Shown piece after piece: positions 12,173 to 24,800 of a DNA stretch of 64,000 nt. Source of the DNA: Andrena cerasifolii (lineage: Eukaryota > Arthropoda > Insecta > Hymenoptera > Andrenidae); the NCBI RefSeq assembly GCF_050908995.1, contig NC_135126.1, positions 3,720,001 through 3,784,000 of the forward strand, read 5' to 3'. The position numbers and the translations under genes were made by a program. The notes under the pieces were generated by a model. It was not told the DNA's origin. It saw only the letters and a program-made list of their open reading frames with translations, and did not search any database. Each line of letters begins with the position of its first letter. Within the stretch, counting starts at the first letter, position 1.

Positions 12173-15100
12173 CAATATAGTATACTCTTTTTTATTTTCG
12201 TGATACTCGTTTCCTCTCCTGTCTTCGATATTACGAATCAATCGTGTTTGTAGAGGCAATTCCGAACGGAATAGGAATAAATTATAAAAGCGTTGTGTTT
12301 AATTAGCTAACGAGTAATGGGGCCGAGGAAATAGTTGCAAGACTTGAGTGACACTTTACCGGACAGTCATGGAAAAATTCATACTTTTGATATTTGTACT
12401 TTGCAAATTCTACTCCTTTGTGGTTGATAAATGTTTCACTGTTCGGCGAGGTACAGAAACTTGCTTCTTCCACGAACCTGGAAAGGTTGGCTCGCAGAAC
12501 AAAGTTCATCAGTAAATCATACCGATATTATGAATATATTCCTTAGGAGCTCCTTGGAAGTCAGTCAGCCAAACATCTTCCCCAAGCAACCGCACACTGT
12601 GTGATTTATTCGCCGAGTTAACAGTGTCTGTCTTTTGAATATTCTAGCGTGAATTAGGCTAGGCGAAGGCTCGTGCTCGCTCTCGCGTGATACGTCTACC
12701 TACGCGAGCCACGGCTGCGAGCATAAAAATTGTAACGTTCCACGTTCCGGCGTAGCCTACATTTCTTTATGGATACGTCGTGCTGCGGGTGAAACTCATT
12801 ACTTTGGCATTCTCCCCAATAAGAGAGGAAGGTCTTCCTGCGCTCGATTAAAATTCAGCGTGCGTGCGGAAGACCGGCTCGAGTGAGTTTGCAGCAGCCG
12901 AGAAATGTGCGTCATCGACATAAACCGGGGGAAAATAGGGGAAACACCGGGAACAAACGGATTAAGTTATACGTGAGGAATCTTTGACTGCTCCGCGGCG
13001 TTTTATATTCGGGCCATCTGCTCCTTTGAGAAAGATTGCGCCTCGCACCGTGACGGGTAACTGCCGTCTACGGTAGTTTATGCCTCGCGAATGAAATAAA
13101 AACAAGGCTTAAATGTCGCTTCAGCTTCCTTAGATTATTAGCGGCGTAAAAAAAGTTCTTTTACGGGACTATTCCGGGGCGATAAAATAGGGAAGCTACG
13201 TATCGCGCGTGACGTGTCGTAATCTCTTCGGTGTAACCTCGGACGCGTGCGTTTGCATGGAAATTCGTGGGTAATGAAGTTTCTCCTTTCAGAGGTAACA
13301 GTCTAACGTCATCGGGAATGTAATAATTATATTACAAGCTCCGCAGGTCGGAGAATACATTTTCGTTTTGAAAACTGGGAAATATTAGAACGCAGGCGAA
13401 AGGGTGGAGAAAGTTAATGAAAGGAATCTAGAAGTTTCAATGGAATCTATTTTTTTTTCCTATTTATGAAACTGTCTGCTCGGCGAATAAAGGAATTGGA
13501 AACACAGGGCTAGGTGAAGAGTGAAACACAACAAATTGCATGGAAGGTGCATCAATCAAGAGCTTCCTCTCTGCTAAAAACCTTTCAGCGTTCATTGTGC
13601 GCGGGGCAAAGCTACTCGAAACTTTCGGACCTGGAAAACCATGCGCCAGGGACAGAGCGAATTAGAGAGGGCGACGGAAAGATTGTTGGCGGGGTGAAAA
13701 ACGCGAAGGGGGAAGAACGCTGATGGTTGGGGGGTTAGGGAATCGCTCGAGAGTGGGAAAATCTCCCACTTGTAGCTCGCTGATATTTACACCGATTTTA
13801 CTGAGACTGTAGTTAAATCTTGAATGGCACTCAGGCTTCGCTCTCTACCCATCTGTTTCAACGCCCTTGTCGAAATGTGTGAAGTGTTGAAAGTATCTCG
13901 ATGCTGAATCGACCCAGAAAAAAAGAAAGAAATTCGAACGCAGCATTCTCCATCGAAGTCGACCCAGTGGTGCTGCCGAAGCGTAACATCCTCGCAAGCT
14001 TCCCAAATTCATTTCCTACCCACGTTGCTCCGCGTTCGCAGAAATCCCACTTGATAAGAGCAACATCAACGCGGGCCATAATTCTTAATTACCCCTTTCG
14101 AATCCCTGCGCGTAGCAACACTGGGCGCCGTGCACTTTTAATCGTTGCTCGTTGCGTTCATAATTTAAAGTTTAATAATATCCACCCTCTCGTGTGCTTC
14201 CGTGTCTCATCTGCGAGCCCCGCTCCCTCCCTCTGGCATACACTTACATAGCTCGCGCAACAATTTAACCCGCGTATCCAGTTTGGATTCCGACGGAATT
14301 ACCGCGGAACTCGCGTGTGAAATTCGACCCTCTCGTATTATCCGCGGATGCTGGCTACGAAACCGCTTCCCCCTCGCGGGCCGGGGAACGAGGACGCGAA
14401 GAATGGCGGTACCTGGATTACTTTTCCAAATGTTGCCGATACGAGTTCTGGGTTCTCCTCGTGCTGGAGGCTCCCGGAATCAGCCGGTAGTTCGGGGATA
14501 GGTGGCTCTTCCAATTTCCAGCCGTATGAACCAGATTGAATTTCTATCGTCGTAGTCGTCGTCGTCGTCTTCGCCCGTAGCCGTCGTCGACGATGGTTGG
14601 CGGCCGATCATTTCGCGCGATACCAGGTAACTGGGTTATGTTTGCGAGAATGGCTTCGAGCCTCTCGATTTTTCTCCGTAATGCCGCCCCCTCTGGCTCT
14701 CCGCTTCTCCCATCCAGCACGGAGATCCCTCGACTTTTGTCTCTCCCCTTTGCCTCGGCAGCGCGATACTCTCCGGCCCGGAACCGAACGGAATGAATCG
14801 AATAACCGGACCCGTCGAGGCTAATCTCGTTGGCCGATTCGTCGAGCACGATTCACTGTCCCAGCTGACAAACTTCGATCGACCCGGAACGGTATCTTTC
14901 TCGGGGATTGCACGTAATGATTGTGATTGCGTGTTTCATAGGGCTGGGGTCCTTCGAGGTAGGACAGTTCCAATTTTCAGTGCTGTTCCGTTACTGACTC
15001 GTGGAAGTGAAGTGTGACCTTTAGTAAAATGTTAAAGGGATTCCACTTACAGGTATCTGTGCTCCTGCGTTACATTTCCCAAGCCTCCAATCACGTCATC

Positions 15101-16487
15101 GCGCTAAAATTATGCATGTAAGCCGTGTGAAAAAACTGTTAATCTTATCCCAGGCTCCACGGTAATTTACGCTCGAGATTCGTTGTAACTCGTTCCCGAG
15201 GGGTTAGTGGCGAATTTGAACGAAACTATATTCCTCCCCTCGTCCTCTTCCTCTCGTTCTTCGGTAACGGAGTCGAGCTGGAAGGAGAAGGATCGCAGTG
15301 GTGGCACAGAGAGGCCTTCTCTGCTGTTACATCCCTCTTACTATGGCGCTCCTCTTCTTCTTCCCCACGTTCTTCGGCAACAGGGCGTGTTAGGTGGAGA
15401 AGAATCGCGCTGGTGGCGCAAGAAAGACTTTCTCCACCCCCGTCGTTGTAACCGCCGACGTCGGACCGCTTGACGTGCTCTAGGGGGCGTGCGAGCGACC
15501 GGTGTGAACTTTGCCGTAGGGGATTATGCAAACGGGGCGGTTCGCGGGCGCGCAGAGAACAGGAAAGGGAGAAAACACAGGAGAGAAACGTCGTCGTCGA
15601 CGCTCGTTGGCACGGATGGCGGCAGCGGATAGAGGCGGGTTTTCTTGCTTGTCATTACCACGTTCGTGGCTTCCGCTACCCCCGCGAGCTACGCGTTTTC
15701 TCTTGCCTATCGCGGAAGAAGCGCCCGCGGGGAAGCTGAAGTTCCGTAACGTGAACCTTGCGTGTTCCGTATCGGAGAATCATTCCAGGAGGCGTATTTT
15801 GGTTAAACAGCGGCTCACTTTCAGACTCGCGGTGGGAAAAGTCTTGATTTATGATCGTACACGACGATTGGTCCACGTGGTCGTTTCATTATTTCTGTAC
15901 TGTGACTTGGACGTTAGCTAATTAGTAAAAGATAGGAAATATCCTAGCTCAGGTATGTCCTATCTAATAAGACTTGGATGCATCGTTATGTGCAGAGATA
16001 TTTGTTTTTAACCTGGTTGTGTAGATTGCAAAATGTCATTTGATATTGAGGAATTCCCTTTCACTTTCTCTTCGTGAATAATTTGTACCCAATAGTTTCC
16101 TGAATTGTTCCTTGGAAATATTGGTGTCTGGTTAATGCACGATTCATTTGTAATCAGAAGAAGCCAAGGTTTAGTGCCTGACTTGTTTGGAATTCGTAAT
16201 GAAGGCGCAAGCGGTACTAGATCGCAGTTAAGTACGTTGGCTGACCATATACCGACCCATACTACTCATTTCTACTTCTCACGTAAAGAGTCGATGTCTA
16301 GCAATCCTTTGTGTGCAAAATTGATTTTCCTAGCGCAAATACTTTACGAAGAATCATTGTGTCATTCAACTAGATTTATTTTACGATATTTTCCCAAGCT
16401 TATAAATATTATAAGAATATTCGTACCGCGCGATACATCCTTCTTATTTAGTTTTAACTGGACATAATAGTCAAAATATATAACAGC
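12173..16487. other. Non-coding block
   Basis: Nothing recognised beyond the (GTC)n repeat. Short frames at 13901-14251, 14202-14501 and 15526-15921 are Arg/Ser/Pro-rich and have counterparts on the other strand. Confidence 0.5.
14547..14570. repeat. (GTC)n trinucleotide repeat
   Basis: TCGTCGTAG followed by (TCG)n, one interruption; no coding frame supported. Confidence 0.75.
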
Positions 16488-16489
16488 TA

Positions 16490-16726
16490 GGGTAGATGCA
16501 CCATTTGTGGCCACTTTAAGGTATTGTACCAGTTTTGGCCACTTCTTAAAGAATATAATATTTTCCCGTGTAAGCAATAAATGTAACCTTATATTTCTGG
16601 CGGTATACTAAACAAAATATTTATGTGAAATTCTCCACATAAAAATGATCTGCAAGCAATTTAAAAACAAGGTAATTACGCACATGGCCAAAAACAGTGC
16701 AATGGCCAGAAATGGTACATCTACCC
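16490..16726. mobile_element. 237-bp TA-flanked MITE
   Basis: Terminal inverted repeats GGGTAGATGCACCATTT (left) and its counterpart GGGTAGATGTACCATTT read inward from the right, continuing as TGGCCA. Both ends are flanked by TA (16488-16489 and 16727-16728). The subterminal motif TGGCCA occurs twice per side in opposite orientations. The interior is AT-rich and non-coding. The TA target fits the Tc1/mariner/pogo superfamily; the specific family is not recognised. Confidence 0.8.
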
Positions 16727-16728
16727 TA

Positions 16729-18690
16729 ACTTCCTGACACCATTCCACTAAGAAAACACCAGCATGTGAAATACTCCCTTTGAGTGGCACACGAAACACT
16801 GCTGCACATAGCTGTGCCTGTGCATTTCATTTATCAAGGCCCAGCATGAGGGATGAAGCGTCTTTTAGCGCGTCGGATTATCTGGAACACATTCATCTTA
16901 ATTACGACGCTGCGTCGGAACGTCGAAAGGCGTTCCCAAGGATTTGTAATGAAAACCGCTGATTATTCGGTAGTAAAGTGACAGCCACCATCGGAACGAA
17001 CTGAATAGATTTCGCGAGCAGAACGTGGAAGCGGATCTCGTGGTAATTGATCCTGATCAATTTTCGCGAGAAATTGAAAGCGAAACGATCTGTTGCAGCA
17101 GGAGTATTACCATAAATCATCCATCGGAATGGGAGACTTTATTGGCAGCGAAGCTGTCGTTGCTTTTCAGTGAAAATATGCTGCTTTAAATAAAGAAAGG
17201 AGAGACATATTAAATGGGGGGAAACGAAGCATCGCTGTATCATGTTTGAATAGCTTTGAAAGTGCGATACGCGAAGAAAATTAATGGCGTCTTGACGTTT
17301 GTCTACATATTTGTACATGTACTATCAATATTACCAGTTCGATGATTAACAATTTCTCGTCAGAATCCCAGTTACTGGGCAGAATGAAACTCAGCGCTTC
17401 CCCTGTACAAAAATTCACTTAATCACGAGATGGAACTCCAAGGTACATGCAAAGAACTACAGCAAATGTTTTCGACGTCTGTGGTGATCTAGAAAAATAT
17501 TTCGCGACGGGGTTGCCGGGATAAAAAATCTCCGAGTTTCGCGTCTCGAGTCGAACGATAAAAACAAGAAGAGTGACCCACTTCGGGGAATGCAATGAGG
17601 AGCTCGGCCTCGATAAGAAGTCGTCGAATCAGCATCACCGACGGATCGGTCAGAAATTAAATGTTTAATGTATGCCCCGGTCCGTTGCCAGTCCGCAACT
17701 TTATACAAGTGACGGTAATTGAATATTTCCAATCTCGCTTAACGAGCAGTAAATTTTAATTTAATGCGTAACGAGGGAGAATCTACTGCACCCTAATGCC
17801 GTGGCACGCGATTCCCAATTCTCTGAATTCCCTGAATCTTATCGTTCCCTGGAAAGAGGCGCGCATTCTCCCCGACCGAATTATTATTCGAAACGTACGC
17901 TAGCTATCGCGCGTGTCCGATATATGCAAGTCTGTCTGACGGGAGCGGTCGGAAGCGGGCGACTCGCAGTTCCCGAAGATTTCCAAGGCAAAGACGGGCC
18001 GAACTCTAAACTTCTCGAATGGCTGGGTGCACGGCGGAACGACGCCTCTGCGGTCACGTACGTTCTCGCGTAGCTTCACGCACGTAAGTTCGAGGTAAGG
18101 TCACGGGGAAGCCGTGGGACGAGCATTCGAGCGGCTCGATTTCGCGCCGAAAATTTACGTCGCGACTGCACTGGGAATTCCATGGCTTCGCGGCGCTCCA
18201 GCCCCCTCCGGGGGGATGGGTTTTCGCTTTTTAGCCACGTAGAGCGTAAGGTGCGGTTACGTCCGACCTGGTTGCTCGTCCCCATGGGGTGAAACGTAGG
18301 CGACTGAAGTGGGGAGAGAGGATAGGGTAGGGGAGATGGCTGAGAGTTCGGTTAGTCGAGCGGTACCGATAGCACTCAGACGGCGAGATCCCCTCTCGCG
18401 ACCCCTTGCGGCTCTATTCAGAGTTTTCAAGCAACTACTTTTTATTACTCGGTAATTAATTGTAATGGGAGTTCCAACTGGGAAAACAGACGGCTCCTTC
18501 GTCTCCGTTTGTTCCATTTTGTCCCATTTCCTTCCTCGTTCCCCACGATACTTCGGTTTACCCTTTGGCCGACTCGCCCGATGTTATCGGCTTGGGATGA
18601 TCTCCTGTATCTTGAGGATTTGATTTACTGCAGATGCTGTGGTTAGGAACGTAATAATGTGACCACTGCTTCCTAGATAACTCACTAATA
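16729..18690. other. Non-coding block upstream of the Musashi/Rbp6 exon
   Basis: Intron by position. I looked for the RRM1 exon that must come before the IDPKVAF exon and found no GGLSWQT- or RGFGFVTF-type coding sequence in this block or in the 18.7 kb upstream. Confidence 0.6.
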
Positions 18691-18713
18691 ATCACGTCTT
18701 GTTTTTGTTACAG
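18691..18713 (+). promoter_or_regulatory. 3' splice site of the Musashi/Rbp6 exon
   Basis: A T-rich tract (GTCTTGTTTTTGTTACAG, ending at 18713) directly precedes the first codon of the exon. A CTAATAAT stretch just upstream (around 18683-18691) is a plausible branch point. The matching 5' splice site is GTAACA starting at 18756. Confidence 0.8.
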
Positions 18714-18755
18714 ATCGACCCGAAGGTGGCGTTTCCCAGGAGAACACATCCGAAG
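18714..18755 (+). CDS. Rbp6: Internal 42-nt exon of a Musashi-family RNA-binding protein (Rbp6 type)
   Basis: Musashi proteins carry two RRM domains and bind short UAG-type motifs in mRNA to control translation. Seen: the exon reads IDPKVAFPRRTHPK in one frame, preceded by a pyrimidine-rich tract ending in TTACAG and followed by GTAACA. It is exactly 14 codons, phase 0 at both ends. Family knowledge: this is the last strand of RRM1 plus the linker to RRM2; vertebrate MSI1/MSI2 and insect Rbp6 have IDPKVAFPRRAxPK or a near match, whereas Drosophila msi has a different linker (IDPKHATPKNRPRQ). The only departure is Thr where Ala is usual, a G-to-A change at the first codon position. The neighbouring exons should encode RRM1 upstream and the MVTRTKKIFVGGL start of RRM2 downstream; neither is in the window. 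It is too short for ordinary ORF calling. The family call is strong; Rbp6 rather than msi is likely from the linker alone. Confidence 0.88.
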
Positions 18756-20798
18756 GTAACATTTCTCTACACTGTCATTAAAACACCGTGTCCATTAAAA
18801 GGATCCGCGGCTGTACTCTATCTTTCGCGCCATAAATTCAAGTGCCAAAAGCTAAATAACCTGCCGAGCAGAAAGTAGCAAAATTCCGCGATCCTTAGGT
18901 ATCGAATAACGGAGGGATGGACATCAAAAAGGTGCACGTAATAGAGAGAGAGAGAGAGAGAGAGCAGGAGGAAGGGACGGCTGAAGGGAGAATAATAAAG
19001 CCCTCTCGTTCTCGTAATAAGGGCAATTAGGTGTAATTCATTTCTGAATCCGGAATTATTTTCTTCCCTAACGGTCGAAACTCTCACCGCGGGAGGCTGA
19101 AGCGTCGAGGAAAGTTGGCGGGACGGGGATGGAACCGTATCAAAAGGGAAAGAGGCAGAGTGCAAGTAGAGAGGGTTGGGCCGTCGGGGTCGCGCGTGTA
19201 TGCGTGTATATTCGCGCGAGGCCAGCAGAAGGGTGGCAGGGGAAGCGAGAGAAATTTGCACGGCTTAATAATATAAATGCCAGGCACGCGAATTACCGGC
19301 GAGTGACTGAATTGCGCTAATTTTAATTGTACCCTTTCCCTTCTTCCCTCTTCCGTGGACCCTAACCAACTCGCCCCTGCCCCCCTCCTCCTCCTTGCTC
19401 GATGCTCCGTCGATCTCGTTTCCACCGTTTCAACCGTGGCTCTTTCCAACGCCTCTCGTGCCGAACCACGCGCTCGCCGTCGCGACATTTCTGCATTTTT
19501 TACAAAGCCTCCGCCTTCAATTTTATTTCACCCCCGCAACGTAGGCCGGACGCGCATAAATTACGGTGGGAAACCAACCCGAACCGCGATTCGCCCGCGT
19601 CTATCGATGGTAATCACGTATCGCGGCGCGTTTGACGAGCCGCTCGCGCACGATCGGCACGGATTGCCTCTAGGAAAATTTTGTTATTTCTGTTTGAAAG
19701 ACTCCTGTATGCATAACGACGCACCAATTTGCGCTATTATTCGATAGACGCGAGCGGCTTGGAAATATCGTTGCGCTCGATGCTAACCCGTTGAACGAGC
19801 GTGAAGATTTATTTGCAGCAGAGGATAACGGATTTACGAATAATAAAGAGCATCGAATTCATCGACGGTAGTTTTTTATGTCGTCCGTGTGTCGTGATTA
19901 TTTAACTATTTGCCCTGCGCGGCGCATACCCAATTTCCACGTTCATCCATAAACACAGTGTTGTGTCCTCGGTTTCGATGATGCGAAGCTTCGGTCTCGC
20001 AGAAATTTCCCTTCGATGTTCGAAGAAAGTCGTATCGGTCTCCTCCCGTGCAGTTGAAACGTTTCCAAAAATGTGTCCGCGGTCCAGTCAGCACCTAGTT
20101 CGATAAAAAAACGACGAGGCTCGCGGAAAGTTAGCCACGGCCGGGTCCCGGCCGCGTGCAGCGGGGCCGCGTATTCGAAATAAAATAACGACCATTAATC
20201 GCGAGATGGAAGTAACATATTTCGCCTGAACGCTCGGGGGCAGCTGGAACGGGCGGTGCAATTTTCATAAAATGGCGTTGGCTGCACTGGCCCCGAGCCC
20301 CTCTCCTCTGCCGTCCCTGTCGTCCCTCTTCGTCCGCCGGTGAGCTCGTTCGAAAAACTAATACGAATGCACGCGTTCCGTTTCGAATTCGGGAGAGATG
20401 CCAGCAGCCCCCGTTCGGCCGCGCGTACGATACGATACTGGCGCGTCTAGCGCGATCCACGCCGCGATAACTCGACGCTATAATAAATGTCATCGTATAG
20501 CCATTCTTAAGGAAACTCCTTTTATTTCCACGTCGGATCGCATACACGCTCTCGAAGTAGACATAAAACGAGAGGGGGGTCGTACGTTCCGCGAGGATAA
20601 TCGACGCTGGGCGAAGCATCCGCCCTAGGAAACGTCAAGCTGAAAGCGCTTACGTTTACGTAGATTTACCTTTCGTTGAATTGGATTGGAGAACGCTGGG
20701 AGAGTCGCTCCCACAGGTTAAGGGAATAGCTACTTGCCTCTTTTCGTAATCGGGGGCTTCCACTTAACGACTGTGTCGGAGGAATGCTTGAGGATGGT
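18756..20798. other. Start of the downstream intron
   Basis: Begins with the GTAACA donor and carries the (GA)11 repeat. GC-rich from 19000 to 19700. No RRM2 exon. Confidence 0.6.
18943..18964. repeat. (GA)11 microsatellite
   Basis: Perfect AG/GA dinucleotide run about 190 bp after the Musashi/Rbp6 exon, in its downstream intron. Confidence 0.9.
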
Positions 20799-20802
20799 AT
20801 AT

Positions 20803-21804
20803 TGTAGGGATGTTAGGTGATCAGGGCAGGAGTAAAAAGCTTATTTATTACAAAGAACAGGTTCAGCCGACGGTGCCTCTCGTTCGATGGACTCTGCAGG
20901 ACTGACTTCATCCATTCTTATCTTGCGCTCCCCGAGATTCACACTTACAACACAGACTCTTGACACGCGCTCGGCTCACCCAAACCCTCCGCGTGCATTC
21001 GACGAAACCATTCGAACCTCACACCCCTGACTAGGGATGGAGTGCAAAATCACTAACAGTGATTTATCACAGTGATAGCAGAATCACGATCACGGTCGTG
21101 AATGAAGTTAAATCACGACCGTGGTCGTGATTTTTTTAACTTGAGTGAATTGTTTACTGTGGTCCTAATTATTGACCTTGATTGAATTATTTTCTTATAA
21201 AATACTTCAATATAGCTTGTGTTACAGTCAAAGCGTGTTAATCCAGCGAATGTATAGTATACACATTCATAAATAGTCAATGTATGCACGCATTGATTTG
21301 ATTGGCTAAAGTATTCACATATACATTATACTTTTGAATTAAAGTGAAAGACTATTCGTTAATTTAAATAGATCAAGGACGATTACATTCGTCTAAAATA
21401 TACAATTGAAATTCTATAAGCACAGTGAGGACTTGAGAATGTTTCAAGAGGAATTATAAATTGGGGTTCTGTGGCGCGTGCAAAGAGCAGTTACGATTTT
21501 CACCAATCAGATCACGTAAATCGCGAATCACTGTTCTGCCTGCACTAATCAGAAGCGATCGCAAAAATTACGGATCACTCTTCTATCTGCATCAATCAGA
21601 AGCGATCACGAAAATCACGGATCACCGTGAAAAATCACCGTGATTGGGAACGAACGTGATCGGGTCACTCGTGATTCACAAATCACGGTTCTAGTCAACA
21701 CTACCCCTGACGCGTTCGACACTCTACTATAATCATCCGCTCTCGATCCCAATCGCTCTGGCCCAAACATACTTTGTCGATCGAACAGTCTTCGCACTCC
21801 CACA
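20803..21804 (-). mobile_element. Solo LTR of a retrotransposon, interrupted by a hAT-like element
   Basis: On the + strand the unit runs from TGTAGGGATG to GCACTCCCACA, so the ends form a short inverted repeat (TGTAGGGATG against TGTGGGAGTG). It is flanked by the 4-bp duplication ATAT (20799-20802 and 21805-21808). Read on the minus strand it carries TTGTAATAAATAAGC near its 3' end, a polyadenylation signal in the expected place. Removing the inserted hAT-like element and one 8-bp duplication leaves a 322-bp LTR. No internal gag/pol sequence is present, so this is the product of LTR-LTR recombination. Ty3/gypsy and BEL/Pao both fit the 4-bp duplication; I cannot choose. Confidence 0.75.
21032..21703. 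mobile_element. 672-bp hAT-like non-autonomous element nested in the solo LTR
   Basis: Flanked by the identical 8-bp duplication CCCCTGAC (21024-21031 and 21704-21711). The ends are TAGGGATGG and, inward from the right, TAGTGTTGA. TAG.G.TG termini with 8-bp duplications are typical of hAT elements. The subterminal 100 bp on each side are crowded with copies of ATCACG/CGTGAT in both orientations, likely transposase-binding repeats. The interior is AT-rich and has no transposase. Its insertion into the LTR fixes the order: LTR first, hAT second. Confidence 0.8.
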
Positions 21805-21808
21805 ATAT

Positions 21809-24800
21809 GTAGTCGGTATTTAGGAAAAATTCGTGTACAGGGCTGCGTGCTAGTTGGTCATCTTGAAAGCTCCGTAACTTCGCTCGGTGTAAATGTGCTT
21901 TTCTATTTGAAATTCGATATTACTTAGCCGAATGCCTCCGTTTTCCATGGCACGCTTCAAATATTGCCGCACGACGAAGCTTCGGCGTTCAGTTGGACAG
22001 TTCCAAGTCGCGAGAGTGCCGTGAACTTTGCAGCGGCGTTGCTAGTCTTTAATCCCTGAACGAGACCAGAAATTTCGTGTCAAAAGTTCGTCAACCCCCG
22101 AAACCCATGTTAGACCCGATGAACTTTACGGAGAAAATGGCTGCGCCACAAAGTTCATTGAAATGTCACCGAGTGTCCCTACGCTACAGCCCGTCGTAAC
22201 AACCTCCTCGAGACCGCGTGGCGGAAGCGCTTTGTTACCGCACTTCCGGGCTAGCGGAAATGGCGCAATGCGCTTCCGACACGGTGGAAAAGTAGCGACA
22301 GTCATTACCGAGTCCTCCAGGAACGCCTCGGCGTCCCCTTTCCCCTCGGTTACTCTTCTTTCTATTCCTCCTTTAGCCTATTGTCTTTCGCGCTGAATGC
22401 GTGCCAGTGAGATGACAGGAAGGCAGAAAGGGAGAACGAAGCAGACGAGAGTTAAATAAGGATGGCTGTGCTTAGGAGGATGCAAATAATTCCTTTACTA
22501 TTGCTATCCGTCCAGAGTTGCTTCAAGTCGCGCAAAATATCCTGAATGGATATTCAGCAAACACCAGCAAAACGGTCGAGAGATACGCGCAGTCTGACCC
22601 TGCTTCGGAACGAAAAATCCGACCGATGCACCGAGCGACCCAAGCAATTCGTGGGGCGCGCGATGTCCCCGCGGATAAGAGGAGAAATATCCGTTGCAAA
22701 CTAGTGCGCCGTTATCGCAATCCACTTCGCGGCCAACGGTTGCAGAAAAATCTGCAGGCCGACGGTGGAGCAGCACGGCGCGGCGCGTAATCGCCATCGA
22801 GGCTGGCGTCCCCTTAACCAGGGCCGACAGAGGTCCGACGGGGTAGCAACAGCATTGGCAGCGCCGGTATAATATCCACTTGTTACTGAGTAGCGATACG
22901 TACGTATAGGGACAAGCGTGTACGTGGGACATTATTCAGACCGCCGCTGCCTCGAAAACGTGGGGCGTTGAGAGCGGGGAGAGCAAGGAGGATAGAGATA
23001 GATGTGCAAAAGGATCAAGGTTTGAGTGAGCCAGAGGGCGAGGCGGTGGGGAAGCGAGAGGTAGAATGGGGATGCGAAGGAAAGCCCAGGAAGAGAGAAT
23101 AGAAGGGAGAAAGAGGGCCGTACCACGTCTCGCGTAACGAGCTGCCGGCTCCCTAGGGTGTTCAGCTCCTCTACGTTCACCCCTCCCGGTTCGTCTCCTC
23201 GTCTAGTATCATCTCCTACCTCGGTGCCCTCGCCCACGTACCTTCTTTCAGCGGGCTCGTTTTATTTTCTTCGTCGAGTGTGAGAGATACCCGGCTAGTC
23301 GACTGGTCGTTGCCGTTCGTGGTGGTATGAACGGTGCTGGTTCTGTGATCCATCCCGGCGCTATGCTATTTCGCGGCGTTTCCCCTCGTTTAACACGTTC
23401 GCCGCCCCTGGCCCGTACGGGCATGCAGTCGGGCATCTGGCCCCGGAGCTGGCCTCGTCAATGAACGAGCATTCTGCATAATGAACTCTGTAATTGTGGG
23501 CGACGATGCGCAGTAATTACAGAAGAAGGTAGCGTATTTATTTATTGTTACGAGCAGCTCGTCCAGGGGTGCGAGTGAATTCATGTTTAAAGGCCTTGTT
23601 TACGGACGCGTTCATGTCGCATGGAACGTTCACTGATTCGGTCGCATCTCATTAGTTTCCCAGCGAAACTGAAGACAGCCCTGCCCGAGAGCAATTATTC
23701 CGTTGCCAGCTAATGATGTCTTCGTCCTAGACCTAGAAAGCGACCCACTCATTAGGGCCGATTAATTACTATATCGAGCTTCGTTCCGTTTTCCTTGTAG
23801 CGACGGGGATCGGGAACGTTCAAAGCCTGGTGTGTAAGCAAGCGCCCGTTCCCCGGGGCTCGCTTCGAGCCAAATCTCGAGGTCAAAGCGTTAAAGATTG
23901 TAAGGATCGGCAAGGATCACGTGATAGCGCCGAGCACTCCCGAATGACCAATTTGCGATTCCGAGTAGAGCAAGGACCACGACTACATGCACATCCTTTG
24001 GGTACTTTCTCGGCTCCCATTTCCTTTCCCGAAGGGCGGGTCAAAAGAGACCTGTTACATTCATCTTTCGGGGCTAAATACGCTCCCCGGCAAACTCCCT
24101 GGCCGGCATTAGAGCGAAATCCCATGCATTTTATACGCGGCCGGGTCATTCAAAGCGACGGCTCGTTGGTTATACGGGGTGTGTACTCTGGAACACCCCC
24201 GCTCCTCTACGGTTCACCGGTGGCACCCTTGTGGACACAGTCCAACCCCGAGGACCTTCGCAACCTTCCTCTGAAACGTCCAGTTCTCTCTTCTTTCGCC
24301 TTGCCAGCTAGCAATGCCCACTTTCTCTTCAGTGGCCAGCCTTTCGGCTATACGGACCGACAGCCTTAGAGAAAAGGGGTCGTGGCGCGCGGGAGGGGGC
24401 GGGAATGTTTGCGCGTCGTAAGTGGCGTCCAGTGTCTGTACAGCGTTTTCCGTCCCTGAAACTTTCTACAGCCAGAGTCAGGGATCATACACGCCGTTCG
24501 GTGACAGATACCGCAGGATCCGAGTGCATTTACGGCTCGGAACTCACGGTGGCTAGAGGTAACGTGGAGCCGGAGGTGTAATGTTATCGTTTAGCGGGAA
24601 ACTACCCGCGTTCCTCGAGACAAGGAGAGGCGGCAGTAAAAGTGATGCCACTTATCGTTACACGCCGTGAGTGGCGGCTTCGAGGTCTCCTTCGACACTG
24701 CGAAATCTCTTCAAACGAAGATTTAAAATCGTATCGGATAATCTGCTTCCATTGCACCAGCAAATCTCCGTTCCTGCTGTTATCTGGTTTCTGTAATGCA

